DNA of 64,000 nt, taken from contig OY783200.1 of the NCBI GenBank assembly GCA_963678675.1, positions 23,078,190 through 23,142,189 on the forward strand, read 5' to 3'. This DNA is from Xiphydria camelus (Eukaryota > Arthropoda > Insecta > Hymenoptera > Xiphydriidae). This document shows positions 38,201 to 47,931 of this stretch, in pieces (the first letter of the stretch is position 1; each line of letters begins with the position of its first letter). The position numbers and the translations under genes are program-made. The notes beneath the pieces are model-generated. The model did no database searches. It was not told the DNA's origin and was given only the letters and a program-made list of their open reading frames with translations.

Positions 38201-41200
38201 AGATTGTTATATTTGGAACCACTGCACGTTTCTGAGTTCTGGAAGATTTCCTTTTTTTTTATGTTCATTTTTATTCCATTTAATGTAGCTAATCATCTAA
38301 AAACCGTAATTCTTGCAGGAATTGCAATGATTAAAGTTGCCGAAGTTGAACAAGCTCGTGTATCAGCATCCATTCCAATCCAAATTGTCCCCCTTTTTTG
38401 TCAAAATTTCCTCCATTTCCCTTAAAATTAATCAAACAGAAACTGTGAAGCCTGAGCTCTGTCGACGAGTCCGACAGGCGAGCCTGATATCCAGAGCCTC
38501 CGCTTCGATATTAATATACAGACTCAGACGCCGACTCGGTGAATTACGATCATCCAAAGCCTCCGCCGTTTCTTACGTCTCGTCGCAATTCGACAGAAGG
38601 CGGAGGCGTCGATGTCGCTGCTACACAGCTGACGACAGTGTCGTCCGAGGGGAGGAGGCGTGTCTCTTTTCTTCCACTTCTTCTTTTATTCGCAAATGAG
38701 AAATTGGATTCGCCGTGGCGCCTGCGGCCGCTGCTCCGCGTTCGCATCGAGATTTCGGCTCGGCGACATTTTTATCCTCACCTGCGTCGTAAATTGCACC
38801 CACCCCAGGTAGATCGAGCCTAGGCATCAAGCTCCCCCCCTCGTTCTTCCTTGGCGAACGCGCTTGCGTGCCTCGCTGTGTGCGTTACTGGCCACATGAC
38901 GAGTGGGTTAATAGACACAAGCGGCGACCCTCTGATATATCGCATCCTGCTAGCTTCTGGAAAAGAATGCGGCGGCGGTGGGCACGGGGGAGGCGAGGGC
39001 TACCATCTTGATACTATCCCAGCCTCCGACCGGTACCTTCCTCAGTCGTGCCAGAGGTGCGCTTCCGAGTGGTACCGCCGCTACTGGAGAACGTCGCTGG
39101 AGAACACCGAAAGTCTTCCCTCGGTCTCTCGAAGCGCGTCTCTCGTCTTTCCTCGGCGTTATCGCGTTGCCGATTTCCGTTTGCTCTTCGCCGTTTCGGA
39201 AGTCACGTCGTCGGTCCTCGCGTTCGCGAATCGGACGAGTGAAATCGCGGCTGATCGAGCGGGCGACTGATTGCGACTGGAAGGAGGGAGTCTTCGCGAG
39301 ATCCTTCGGAGATGCTTTGGGAGGACGACAAGGCTGTAGCGACCACGTGGCAGGAGTTGTCGACTTACTACAGAGCCTGGTTCAAGAATCTCTCTTGCAG
39401 CGAGTTCGATCGAGCCGAGCGTGGCCCGATCTGCTACGCCAAGGTCTCCGAGCAAGAAGAGGCCGGCAAGTCGTCCAGATCCGACCTGGACTTTGTGCCT
39501 CTGGTCTTTCAGAGCCTCTTCTACGTGCACACCAGAAAAGGTCTCCTCCTTTGCCACGGGATAGCTATGGGGTCGTCCGTAGTCGTAGAACACGCTTCGG
39601 GAATTTATCTACGAGTAAAATTCGCGCGATATATATTACGGGGGTGGTACCTCGAGAATTGTAACCCGCAAGATTGCAGTTGTTTTTATTTTCCGTGGCG
39701 GCGTCGGGGACGATGTGGGGAGCGGCGCCGAGGTATTTTCGTTCGGATGGAAAACAAATATCTGGAAGGAAATGTCTATTATTTGCCGCGACGGCGGTTC
39801 GGCTCGGGATGTTTATTCGGTCGGGATATCGAACAGCTGGCGTGCTTCTTCACATTTCACTCGCGGCGGATACGATCGTAAGATACCGATCTAGGTGCGC
39901 CGTTCAGTTTTTATCGTCGGTTTCGCGGTTCAACTCTTGAATTTTTGCCGTATCTTCGCCCCTCGTTATTTATAGCCATATTTTATATCCAATGTTCATC
40001 GCCTGTTTTCGGGTTGAGCAATATCTCGAAATATATACCAGGCCGCACAGACGGCCGGATCGCCGCGTATCTAGAATTTTTCCGGGATGTTTTCCCAATT
40101 GATGTTTATACGGAAGCGCTTCGTGGTATGCGAACTCGCAGTCGGACTGCGGGAAAGACGCGCAATATCGGGATTTAGGTGGGACGATTGAAAGACAAAA
40201 AATAGCGGAACAGGCGCGTCAGATTTGCTCCGATTTGCACGTCAGTCGGTGTGTTCTCGTTGACGAGGAATCGTCGCATCAGAAATTCTTCTCTCGTTTC
40301 AGCCGAAGTCAAGATGCCGAGCGGTAATGTGGACAAGCCTGAGATCGACGACAATCGCGATGGCACCGTGTCCCTCAAATACGAGCCGAGGGAGGAGGGA
40401 CTTCACGAGGTCGCCGTGAAGTTCAACGGGGAACACGTTCAAGGTATGTTCACCGGTGGTCCAGCGGTCAGGGAATTCTGGAAAATCGAAAATTTTCAGG
40501 GAAGATAAAGATAAAATATTGAAATTTAACGAATAGCTTGATTTCTAGTGTTTAAAAATTTGGAAGAGTTCATATAAAAATATAAAAAATAGTGTTCCAT
40601 GTGTGTATATACATATACAAGTTCTTTTCTCGTTTAAAAAAGCCACCAGATAATAATACGATTTGACAAAATCAAATTATTTTAGTTTATTTCTCACTTG
40701 TGCATGGCCCGTCCTATAAATATTACTTCATTTATTCATTCGATGAAAAATGATCCACGCGTAACACTTTCCACCAGATCAATACCCATAGCAATCAGGA
40801 GAACTTGACTACTTCAGACTAAAAAATCAGGGGATTTCTCCTTCACACATCTAGCCTTTATTCGACAAATTCCGTAGCACAGTTCTCCTCCACTTTCAGG
40901 TTCTCCGTTCAAGTTTCACGTCGACTCGTTGGCCAGCGGCTACGTAACGGCTTACGGTCCAGGCCTCTCTTACGGAGTCTGCGGTGAGCCCGGCAACTTC
41001 ACCATCTCCACGAAGGGCGCGGGAGCCGGCGGACTCGCACTCGCCGTTGAAGGGCCCAGCAAGGCCGAAATCTCCTGCCACGACAACAAGGACGGAACGG
41101 TGTCCGTCTCGTATCTTCCCACCGCGCCAGGAGAGTACAAGATCTCGGTGAAATTCGGTGACAAGCACATCAAGGGCAGCCCCTACGTGGCCAAGATAAC

Positions 41201-44200
41201 CGGTAAGCATCGCGAATGCCCGCGAACAACACCGACGAAAACGGATCTATCTCAGTACCGAGAATGCATATCGCGAGTTCGCGGCTTACGAATGATTTCA
41301 GGCGAAGGTCGCAAGCGAAATCAGATCTCGGTGGGATCGTCGAGCGAGGTTCAGCTGCCGGGTAAGGTGTCCGACGCGGACATCAGGTCCCTGAACGCCT
41401 CGATCACCGCGCCGAGCGGCCTCGAAGAACCGTGCTTCCTGAAGAAGCTACCGAGCGGCAACATGTGCGTGTCTTTCACACCGCGAGAGTCCGGCGAGCA
41501 CACCGTCGCGGTGAAGCGGATGGGCAAGCACATCCCCAACTCGCCGTTCAAGATCGACGTCAAGGATCGCGAAGTGGGCGACGCGAAGAAGGTGAAGATA
41601 TCCGGCAACGCGCTGAAGGAGGGCAAGACCCACGTGGAGAACACGTTTTCCATCGACACGAGGAACGCCGGGTTCGGCGGGCTTTCTCTCTCCATGGAGG
41701 GTCCGAGCAAAGCCGAGATTCAGTGCAAGGACAACGAGGACGGCACTCTAAACATTTCCTACAAGCCCACGGAGCCCGGCTACTACATCATGAATCTCAA
41801 GTTCGCCGACCACCACGTCGAGGGCTCGCCGTTTACGGTCAAGGTCTCCGGCGAGGGCAGCAATCGCCAGCGCGAGAAGATCCAGCGGCAGCGCGAGGCC
41901 GTCCCCATCACCGAAGTCGGCAGCCAGTGTAAGCTGACCTTCAAGATGCCCGGCATAACCTCCTTCGACCTGGCCGCGACCGTCACCTCGCCCGGCGGCG
42001 TCACCGAGGACGCCGAGATCAAGGAGGTCGAGGACGGCCTCTACGCCGTGGCGTTCGTCCCGAAAGAGCTGGGCGTGCACACGGTGTCGGTGCGCTACAA
42101 GGAGATGCACATCCCCGGGTCGCCCTTCCAGTTCACCGTGGGACCGCTGAGGGACGGCGGTGCGCACCGCGTTCACGCGGGCGGTCCCGGTCTCGAGAGG
42201 GGCGAGCAGGGCGAGCCGTGCGAGTTCAACATCTGGACGAGGGAGGCTGGCGCTGGAACCTTGGCTGTGTCGGTGGAGGGGCCCAGCAAGGCGCAGATCG
42301 ACTTCAAGGACCGAAAGGACGGTAGCTGCTACGTCAGCTACACCGTGGCCGAACCTGGTGAGTTCTCGAGTTCTCCTTCGACAACATTTTCGACTTCATC
42401 TCGGACGCGTAATAGTCCTCCGTATTGTAGGCCCAACAAACATCCTAAGATGTTTGTTTTGGGCGCGCGCGCAAAAGTGGACGGAGAGAGGCAGCCGGAG
42501 AAACATTGTTCCACCGCGAGAGTCTGGCCCGTCTTTCTGCGAGTATTCGCGGAATCTAACGAACGTGAATCATCCTCGGGTAGATCGCGAACGTCCCCGA
42601 GGACGCTCGTTTCGATCCCTCGCAAATGTTTCTCCTCTTTCGTCGCCATCGCTCGACTCTTCTCCGTCGGGAGAATAAGAAGAACCCGCGTCGATCGTGG
42701 GCGAATCGTGAAATTGGTTGCCGTAGTCGTACCCGTTGGGTTCGGTCGGCAGTGGTGGTCCAGAAATACCGTCGGCTATATTTGCTAGGGGGATTCATAT
42801 TTTGGCGGAGTGGCCGCTGGTCACTGTGGACGTGGAGATGAGTGTGCCGATGGGGATGTAGTTATATTTGGGTCGTGTGAGATGAGAAAGAGTGAGTGAG
42901 AGGGAGGGAGGGGGGAGAGAGAAAGAGAGCGAGAGAGAGAAGAGGTGGTAAAGGAGGAAGAGGTCGGAGGGGTGAAGGAGGAACGTTTCGAGATCAGCCG
43001 CCAGAATCTGCCAGTGGAAAGTAGTGGTGCGCGACCGAGCTCCAGTTGAACAGCTGCATTTATTTCATCTGCAATTCTCCCTTCCTTTTTTTTTCTCCCG
43101 TCCCTCTTTCTCTCTCTCTCTCTTCGCCCTTTACATCTCCTCTCCGAGAAGGGAGATACACTTCGACTTCACCCTACCTCCCGCCTTTTCGGGTACACCG
43201 CTTCCCGTTCTCTACGTCGACTCCGGTAGCCTCGTAGCACGGAGAGGAGGAGTATTCTTCGAAACAACTCGCCGGCCGAGAAGGAGGATGGGCACCTTCA
43301 CCGCGTGCAAACAAATCGTACTCTCGGGCAACGCGCTCGAGGAGCCCGACGACGACGGTCAGTTCGTTGGAATCGCGTTCGCCTGTCACCGTAGACCGCC
43401 TCTGGTCGCGTGTCCGAGGATCGCTCGCTGCGGGTGTCTCGCCGACGCGAATTGACGCGAATCACCCTTCTGCTTCCAGGCGAGTACAGAGTGGGAATCA
43501 AGTTCAACGACCAGCACATCCCGGACTCGCCGCACAAGCTGTACATCGCCCCGGCTATGGGCGATGCCCATAAGCTGGAGGTGGCGCAGTTCCCGGAGAG
43601 CGGCGTGCAACCCGACAAACCCAACACGTTCCTCGTGCGCAAGAACGGAGCCAAGGGAGAGCTCGACGCGAAGGTACGTCCGGTCGATTTCGGAAAATCT
43701 CCAAGGTGACCCGCGCGACGCGTTTCCAAATATTCGGTTATCTTGAAGCCGTGCGTCATCCCCGGCAGCTGCTGCCACAGCTTCTCTTTCCGTCGAATGA
43801 CGACCGCTTCTCTCTGTACTTTGCACCCGCTCCGAGCTGACGTCGTTCCGAACAGTCCGCGATCACGCCAGCGCGGCTGGCTTTTACTCCTGGGCGAAGC
43901 TTCCGGACGGAGCTCGCCCTTCGGCGTCACGATGACGCCGAGATCGGGCCGTGAGAATTTCGATTTTTCCCCGAGTAAATCAACGAACGAGAACGTCTTC
44001 CCCGCGCGGCACCCGCTCAAAATAACCGTCCGTTATGAAATCGCGATGCTACATCATAGTGCGTAGGCAAGCGCGCGTACGTGTGCGTCCATCTAACCTT
44101 GGTGCGCGTATCTGTAGCGCGGATACGAATGCTCTTCCCACGCAGGCACGGAAAGAGCTAATTGCATCGAGAAACAACATTTCTATTTCGAGCTGTTCGC

Positions 44201-46170
44201 CACTCCCTTTACTCGAGGGTAGTTGCACGGTTCTCGCTCGATTGCCAGACTTCATCGTTTTTAGCTCCTGCCGCTCCGATGGAGCGGCTTCGCCTCTCCG
44301 AGTTCTTTTCTTCCATCTCCGGAGGAATCACTTCCTGCTCGCCCGCGGTTCTATTATTAATCCGACCTTGGCAGTCCCGCTAAATATAACCGACGTGCGG
44401 CAATACTATCAGTCACTCGTCACCCGTTGACTGTCGTCTCCGCGTCTGGACGGCGGTTCGCCCCGTCGAAGCGGCGTGAAAACGATGAATGAGGGAGAAC
44501 GCACTCGATCCGCGTTTTCAGATCGTCTCTCCGAGCGGCATCGAGGACGATTGCTTCATCCAGTCGATCGACTCCGATACGTACTCCGTGAGGTTTATGG
44601 CCCGCGAAAATGGGATCCACAACATCCACGTCAAATTCAACGGAGTCCACATCAACGGCAGTCCCTTCCGCGTCAAGGTCGGCAAGGTGGACGCCGATCC
44701 GGCGGCCCTACACGCTTACGGCAACGGCTTGAAGGAGATCAAGACCGGCCAGAAGACGGACTTCATCATCGACACGTGCAACGCCGGCGCCGGTGCGCTC
44801 GCGGTGTCGGTGGACGGCCCCAGCAAGGTCGCCATGGACTGCACCGAAGTCGAGGAGGGCTACAAGGTCAGGTACACGCCGCTGGTACCGGGCGATTACT
44901 ACATCAGCATCAAGTACAACGGGTATCACATCGTCGGCTCGCCTTACAAGGTTCCCTGTACCGGTCAGTATATCTCGGTTCTTTGTCCGCGCCGTGCGGC
45001 GATCACGTGGACGATTTCTACTCTTCTTCTCGTTACGCGAAAACCAGGCGCCGACTTGGCGGAAAGGGGGGCTCAGGAGACGAGCTCCGTCGTCGTGGAG
45101 ACCGTGCAGAAGGTGTCCAAGTCCAAGCAAACGGGACCGGTGCTGCCGCTCTTCAAGTCCGACGCGAGCAAGGTGACCAGCAAAGGCATGGGACTGAAGA
45201 AGGCCTACATCGGCAAGCAGAATCAGTTCACCGTGAGCGCGACGGACGCTGGTACGTTCGCGATACGATTTACCCGCGATTAGAACGGCAGGGCTTCCAT
45301 TCGGTCATTTTTGGTTAATTATTTTGAAGGTTTCGTCAATTAATTTCGCGTTACCCTCTCGCCGCTCAGACGCAGCGACAATTCGTACGAGTTCTCAGTG
45401 TTGCGATGGTTATGCTGGAATTATTAACGGTTGAATATAATCATTACTGTAAACGTGAATTAAAATAACAAATTAATGATAAACCTAAAGATCCTTTACA
45501 AACTGAAAAAAAACCAAATAACTAATTCTTGAAAATTCGTTTATATTTAAATGAATAAAATTTGAAAATACAAATACAAATGATCTCTTAAAATCATAAT
45601 TTCTAAACTTATTAATATTAATAACGAAATGTTTATAAATAAAAGAAAAATTAAAATTGATATAAAAAAGTATTCTTAAATAGTCAAAATACATTGACAT
45701 TAACAACTTCGATGTGTCCTCACGAACAAAAATTAGTTCGATTACAAATCGCGATTTATTTCCGTTGAATATTATTCCCGAAAAGCTCAACCGAATTTAT
45801 TACAAACACGCTTGCTTGTCATTCCGTCGTGATGCTCAAACGAGTCGAGATTGCTCATATTATTTTTGGTGACATTTTCCAAATAACGAGTCATTGAAAC
45901 CCGTTATATTTTAACATCTGACCGGATGGGAGCCCGTGAACGATCGATCTCTCGATCCCCTTCCAATTCGCGAATCGTTTCGCAGGCAACAACATCCTCT
46001 ACGTCGGCGTCTACGGCCCGAAGGGGCCTTGCGAGGAGGTCTTCGTCAAGCACAAGGGACGCAACAACTACGACGTGAGCTATCTCGTGCGCGAGCGAGG
46101 GGAATACATCGTCCTGGTCAAGTGGGGCGACGATCACATCCCGGGATCGCCTTACAAGGTCGACGTTTAG
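13958..46170 (+). CDS. cher: Filamin, long isoform (cheerio): actin crosslinker with 22 Ig-like repeats
   Basis: CDS join(13958..14297, 19685..20034, 20932..21059, 21763..21901, 23270..23554, 23634..23950, 24040..24685, 25563..25950, 26866..27432, 28958..29296, 30071..30681, 31106..31404, 33891..34029, 36731..36956, 40303..40443, 40900..41202, 41302..42357, 43480..43673, 44522..44963, 45048..45251, 45986..46170). This is 7299 nt, 2432 aa, and every junction is GT-AG and keeps phase. Residues ~31-260 are two calponin-homology domains (actin-binding). About 22 filamin repeats follow, each recognisable by GPG near its start and by GSPF/SPY near its end. A charged non-Ig linker lies between repeats 13 and 14, and another short linker before repeat 22, the dimerisation repeat in the family. 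The size and order match the long fly filamin. It crosslinks actin and anchors membrane receptors. Two CH domains distinguish it from the jitterbug type. Confidence 0.96.
15508..15529. repeat. (CG)n microsatellite
   Basis: About eleven uninterrupted CG dinucleotides in filamin intron 1. Alternating CG is able to adopt left-handed DNA. It lies in a GC-rich block (15.4-16.2 kb) without supported exons. Confidence 0.9.
16596..17281. mobile_element. CAGGCTTCACAG-family element with a nested palindromic MITE, filamin intron 1
   Basis: Left end CAGGCTTCGCAGTGTGTCCC, right end GGGGCTGCGAAGCTT. The internal blocks match the copies at 33150 and 37845. A second, palindromic element (16934-17137) with ends GAGGCTAAACTTACTC and its reverse complement lies inside. 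Confidence 0.75.
18268..18875. mobile_element. CAGGCTTCACAG-family element, diverged copy, filamin intron 1
   Basis: 608 bp with inverted ends CAGGCTTTACAG and CCGTGAAGCCTG. The flanks are TGATCG on the left and CGATCG on the right, a near-perfect 6-bp target duplication. The interior differs from the other copies and includes an open stretch at 18541-18798 of no recognised family. Confidence 0.7.
19685..20034 (+). CDS. cher: Filamin exon 2: end of CH1 and most of CH2
   Basis: Encodes the conserved [16 protein letters not shown] end of CH1, an acidic linker ([12 protein letters not shown]) and CH2 from [18 protein letters not shown] through DDWLNIPQ. The acceptor is TTCCAG|AT (completing phase 1) and the donor is CCCCAG|GTAATT (phase 0). 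Reading on into the intron stays open to 20166 and enters an adjacent MITE. Confidence 0.95.
20081..20293. mobile_element. Palindromic MITE (GGCTAAACTTACTC family), filamin intron 2
   Basis: Foldback element. Left end GGAGGCTAAGTGTACTCGCC, right end GCGAGAAAGTTTAGCCTCAC, with a centre CTACAATAAAGTCTTATATC shared with the other copies. It begins only about 45 bp after the exon 2 donor. Confidence 0.75.
21287..21301 (+). CDS. cher: Candidate 15-nt filamin microexon
   Basis: A 15-nt segment inside intron 3, preceded by CATTTCTCGGTCGCAG and followed by GTAAGT. The flanking exons meet in phase 2 (AG|G), and the microexon keeps that phase, so inclusion would replace one Arg with Ser-Val-Pro-Pro-Pro-Arg. 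The insertion falls in the linker between CH2 and filamin repeat 1. Supported by splice signals and frame only, with no transcript seen. Confidence 0.45.
22060..23194. other. Filamin intron 4, no supported exon
   Basis: About 1.4 kb intron in all (21902-23269). The interior contains a 'CAGGGAATTCTGACC'-type repeat near 22560-22650, related to stretches at 40468 and 58480. An open frame at 22499-22855 shows no domain and no splice context. Confidence 0.5.
25228..25432. mobile_element. Palindromic MITE (GGCTAAACTTACTC family), filamin intron 7
   Basis: Left end AAGGCTAAACTTACTCGCCG, right end CGGCGAGTAAATTTAACTC. The centre CTACAATAAAGTCTTACATC is shared with the copies at 20081, 33556 and 60222. 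Confidence 0.78.
27433..28957. other. Filamin intron 9, no supported exon
   Basis: 1.5 kb between exon 9 (ends 27432, donor GTTAGG) and exon 10. It contains an imperfect inverted pair: GACCAATGATCAATCAATTC (27923-27942) with a later GAATTAATTGTTCGTTGGC (about 28005-28023). Nothing else recognised. Confidence 0.5.
33150..33856. mobile_element. CAGGCTTCACAG-family element with nested MITE, filamin intron 12
   Basis: 707 bp. Left end CAGGCTTCACAGTGTGTCTC, right end CTGTGCAGCCTG. The flanks AAACTG and AAACCG differ at one base, consistent with a 6-bp target duplication. A palindromic MITE lies inside at about 33556-33741, in the position matching the nested copy at 16934. The element ends only 34 bp before filamin exon 13 and so supplies most of that acceptor's upstream sequence. 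Confidence 0.78.
34568..34923 (+). other. Splice-like signals in filamin intron 13, possible alternative exon
   Basis: A consensus donor CTTTTCCT|GTAAGT at 34722/34723 ends an open frame that has no ATG. A strong pyrimidine tract plus acceptor (CTCCCCTCGCAAG|GCC) lies at 34866/34867, opening a phase-0 frame of about 35 codons. Either could belong to an alternative linker exon between exons 13 and 14. Neither has matching partners that I can prove. Confidence 0.2.
36731..36956 (+). CDS. cher: Filamin exon 14: charged hinge-like linker
   Basis: Encodes about 75 residues (about 1517-1591) rich in Lys, Arg, Glu, Ser and Thr ([20 protein letters not shown], then a run of Thr/Ser/Lys), with no Ig-like strand pattern. 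It separates repeats 13 and 14 and corresponds in position to a rod interruption rather than to a filamin repeat. It is flanked by long introns (2.7 kb before, 3.3 kb after), the usual setting for alternative exons. Junctions: phase 0 in, phase 1 out (ACCG|GTGAGT). Confidence 0.88.
37845..38454. mobile_element. CAGGCTTCACAG-family element, unnested copy, filamin intron 14
   Basis: 610 bp with ends CAGGCTTCACAGTGTGTCCC and ACTGTGAAGCCTG, flanked on both sides by AGCTCT (37839-37844 and 38455-38460), an exact 6-bp target duplication. It lacks the palindromic MITE found in the copies at 16596 and 33150. The interior has no transposase-like frame, so it is non-autonomous. Confidence 0.85.
39312..39540 (+). 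CDS. cher: Candidate internal first coding exon for a short (about 100 kDa) filamin
   Basis: An open frame of 76 codons beginning [20 protein letters not shown] with GC-rich third positions, few rare codons, and globular-looking composition. The coding character stops at ACCAGAAAAG|GTCTCC. It ends in phase 1, exactly what exon 15 (G|CC) needs, and the join would give 917 aa: this unique head plus repeats 14-22. The donor GTCTCC is weak. I do not recognise the 76 residues. Flies make a short filamin of about 90 kDa covering the same C-terminal repeats, and translation from the ATG at 40314 in exon 15 would also give a product of that size (837 aa), so this frame could be unrelated to it. Confidence 0.4.
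40445..40857. repeat. Degenerate copy of the CACGGTGTCTAGCA element, filamin intron 15
   Basis: Shares in order with 58088-58520: a TCAGGGAATT block, a CATATACAAGTTCTTTTCTCG-like stretch, GATAATAATACGATTTGACA, and CGCGTAACACTTTCCACCAG. It begins next to the exon 15 donor. The ends are decayed. Confidence 0.65.
41302..42357 (+). CDS. cher: Filamin exon 17: largest exon, repeats 16-18 and most of 19
   Basis: 1056 nt uninterrupted. Repeat 16 opens with [16 protein letters not shown], repeat 17 follows at [13 protein letters not shown], repeat 18 has the atypical opening [20 protein letters not shown], and repeat 19 starts near [19 protein letters not shown]. In vertebrate filamins the repeats in this region pair up and form the mechanosensitive binding sites for receptor tails. 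Here that role is inferred from position. Confidence 0.95.
42879..42983 (+). promoter_or_regulatory. Purine tract with GAGA motifs upstream of candidate mini-filamin exon
   Basis: About 105 bp of almost pure G/A on the plus strand with several GAGAG repeats, followed at 43071-43148 by a C/T-rich tract. Repeated GAGAG is the binding site of GAGA-factor-type proteins at insect promoters. It ends about 300 bp before the ATG at 43288. Confidence 0.45.
43288..43357 (+). CDS. cher: Candidate internal first coding exon for a mini-filamin (about 364 aa)
   Basis: ATG in a good context (GGAGGATGG) opens 23 codons ([20 protein letters not shown], then three Asp) and ends G|GTCAGT. This is a phase-1 donor that joins filamin exon 18 (G|GC) in frame. 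The product would be a short unique head followed by the C-terminal half of repeat 19 and repeats 20-22, 364 aa in total (1095 nt including stop). The upstream GAGA/pyrimidine region suits a promoter. An internal exon is unlikely because exon 17 already joins exon 18 in frame. Confidence 0.5.
43480..46170 (+). CDS. cher: Filamin exons 18-21: repeats 19 (end) to 22 and stop codon
   Basis: Exons 43480..43673, 44522..44963, 45048..45251 and 45986..46170. Repeat 20 begins at [15 protein letters not shown] and repeat 21 at [21 protein letters not shown] linker of about 30 residues ([19 protein letters not shown]) precedes repeat 22, which starts near [19 protein letters not shown] and ends SPYKVDV-stop. 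The final repeat mediates dimerisation in filamins. The stop is TAG at 46168-46170, followed by a (GA)n run. Confidence 0.95.
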
Positions 46171-47074
46171 AAAAGAGAGAGAGAGAGAGATATATAGTCC
46201 TGCCGCGAATTTCCCATCCGCAAACGCTCCCGCGCACCGCGCGAGAGATCTTTCTCGATGGCGTGCGTTTTCAACATTTATCGTTTGCCGCGTGTCGAAG
46301 CCGCATCGCGCGGCGTTGGCTCGCATGCGAGAGGGGGACGAGAAAGGTCGGGGGTAGTTGGACCTGCTCTCGGCATCGACTCGTCCGGCGAGAACTGGAA
46401 CGCGCTCCAGTGGTCAATCCGAGATCTCCGTCCCTCTGTCGTTCTCTCTTCCCCTCTTGCATACACTCGTCGCGTTCCTCTTCCACCAATCCGATCCTCG
46501 TATCAGTCATTTCGTAATTTATTATCGTCCAAACGATTCCCCAGGCCTCATCGCACCCCGACAAAAACGTGAAGCGGAAGTTCGTCTTTCGACGCGAAGA
46601 GGAAGTCGCGCGACACCCGAAGGCCGCGATAACTGTGGGTCAATTATGTGTATTATCAAATAGAACCGACGTGCCTTCGATCTGATTTTAATGTACGTTA
46701 AAGCGCCTGTCTCGCCACGCGAATAGAGCTCTAATCGCGCGTATAGTGACGCACGTACGGCTTAAATGTGTTATGAGATACGATTTCGCGTGTGACTTAT
46801 CTCTCGGGGCGCGTTTTCGCATTCGATTTTGCGATCTGATCAATTTGTACATAACGGGCGATGAGTCTCGAAGATGCGCGCTATTGTGAAAGTTTGCTCC
46901 CAGATGTACGAGTACATCGTGCAGCATAGACGATGTCGCATAATTTATTTAATCTGTGCTTGCATGCGATTCGTCGTGCGACGCAATTCGATCAGGGCTC
47001 GTTTCGCGTGGCGTTGCAAGTACGGAGATTACGTTGAAACGCGATATTGTCTATTATACGTTAATATATATATA

Positions 47075-47080
47075 AATAAA
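47075..47080 (+). terminator. cher: Poly(A) signal for filamin
   Basis: AATAAA about 900 bp after the filamin stop codon, the first clear hexamer in the 3' UTR. The 46171-47074 interval holds no supported coding exon. Confidence 0.6.
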
Positions 47081-47559
47081 AGCTAATACATTTATTACAG
47101 GTGGACTTTTCATTCTGATATGTATTCTACGGGGCCCCGCTGCTTTTTTCGCTCCATTCCCGCACCTTGCAGAAAGATCGCATCCTTGTAAGATCATCTC
47201 AGATACACATAGAATCCAATGCATTCCTATTCGTCCTTCTCAAATTTTTCTAACGGATATCTATCATGAATACGGGCTGAGATCAAGCTAGTTAAAAAAT
47301 TCGAATATTTTCGAAAAATTCCAGAAAATTCTTTGTTTTCCCCGACATTTCCCTGACCCACATAATTTCTGATAATTCCAGGTTTTCCAGAATTCCCAGA
47401 TACACCGTGTTCACACCCATCCAATCGGTTACCAAGCGCCCCTGCCGAATGGCAACCCGAATGCAGAGCTGTAGTCTGCGCAAGCTAAGTAACCTATGCA
47501 CAGGGGCACCGCTAGCCCCGCCATTCGCTTTCGCGACGCTGGAAGCCACTTCCGTTTCC

Positions 47560-47691
47560 GTTCCCGCCCTTTGCGCCTTCCGTCCCGTCGCGTGCGCGCA
47601 AAACTACCGAAAATTCGTGCAATTCAGTGAATACGACGCGGTGTCGATGAAGATTCCATTCTAGACGCCGGCTGCGTCGCTTCGAGGAGTG
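47560..47691 (+). promoter_or_regulatory. Possible promoter and non-coding first exon, unidentified plus-strand transcript
   Basis: CpG-rich sequence with ETS-like ACTTCCG motifs (47549-47556) ends in a strong donor, GAGGAGTG|GTGAGT, at 47691/47692. Downstream, a second CpG-rich block at 48.48-49.1 kb contains a CCATCTTG (YY1-type, inverted) motif. Together they look like the start of a plus-strand transcription unit that I cannot identify. Confidence 0.35.
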
Positions 47692-47931
47692 GTGAGTAGC
47701 TTTTCTATTGAGACGCGTCGCGGAAACACGCGTATTATCGTCTCCCCGCCGTTAACCCTGCGTTTGTTTCTGGGATCGAAATTAGGAGATTTTGAAGCTC
47801 GGTCATGTATCGCTTGATCGATTTCCCGATATTTTCTTATATTTTGCTCTCGTAGGATCGCTTCATTGTTTTATTTTCTAAAATGTAAGTCATTCTGGGG
47901 ACCACCGTCGATCGAGCGATAATTCGAACGC

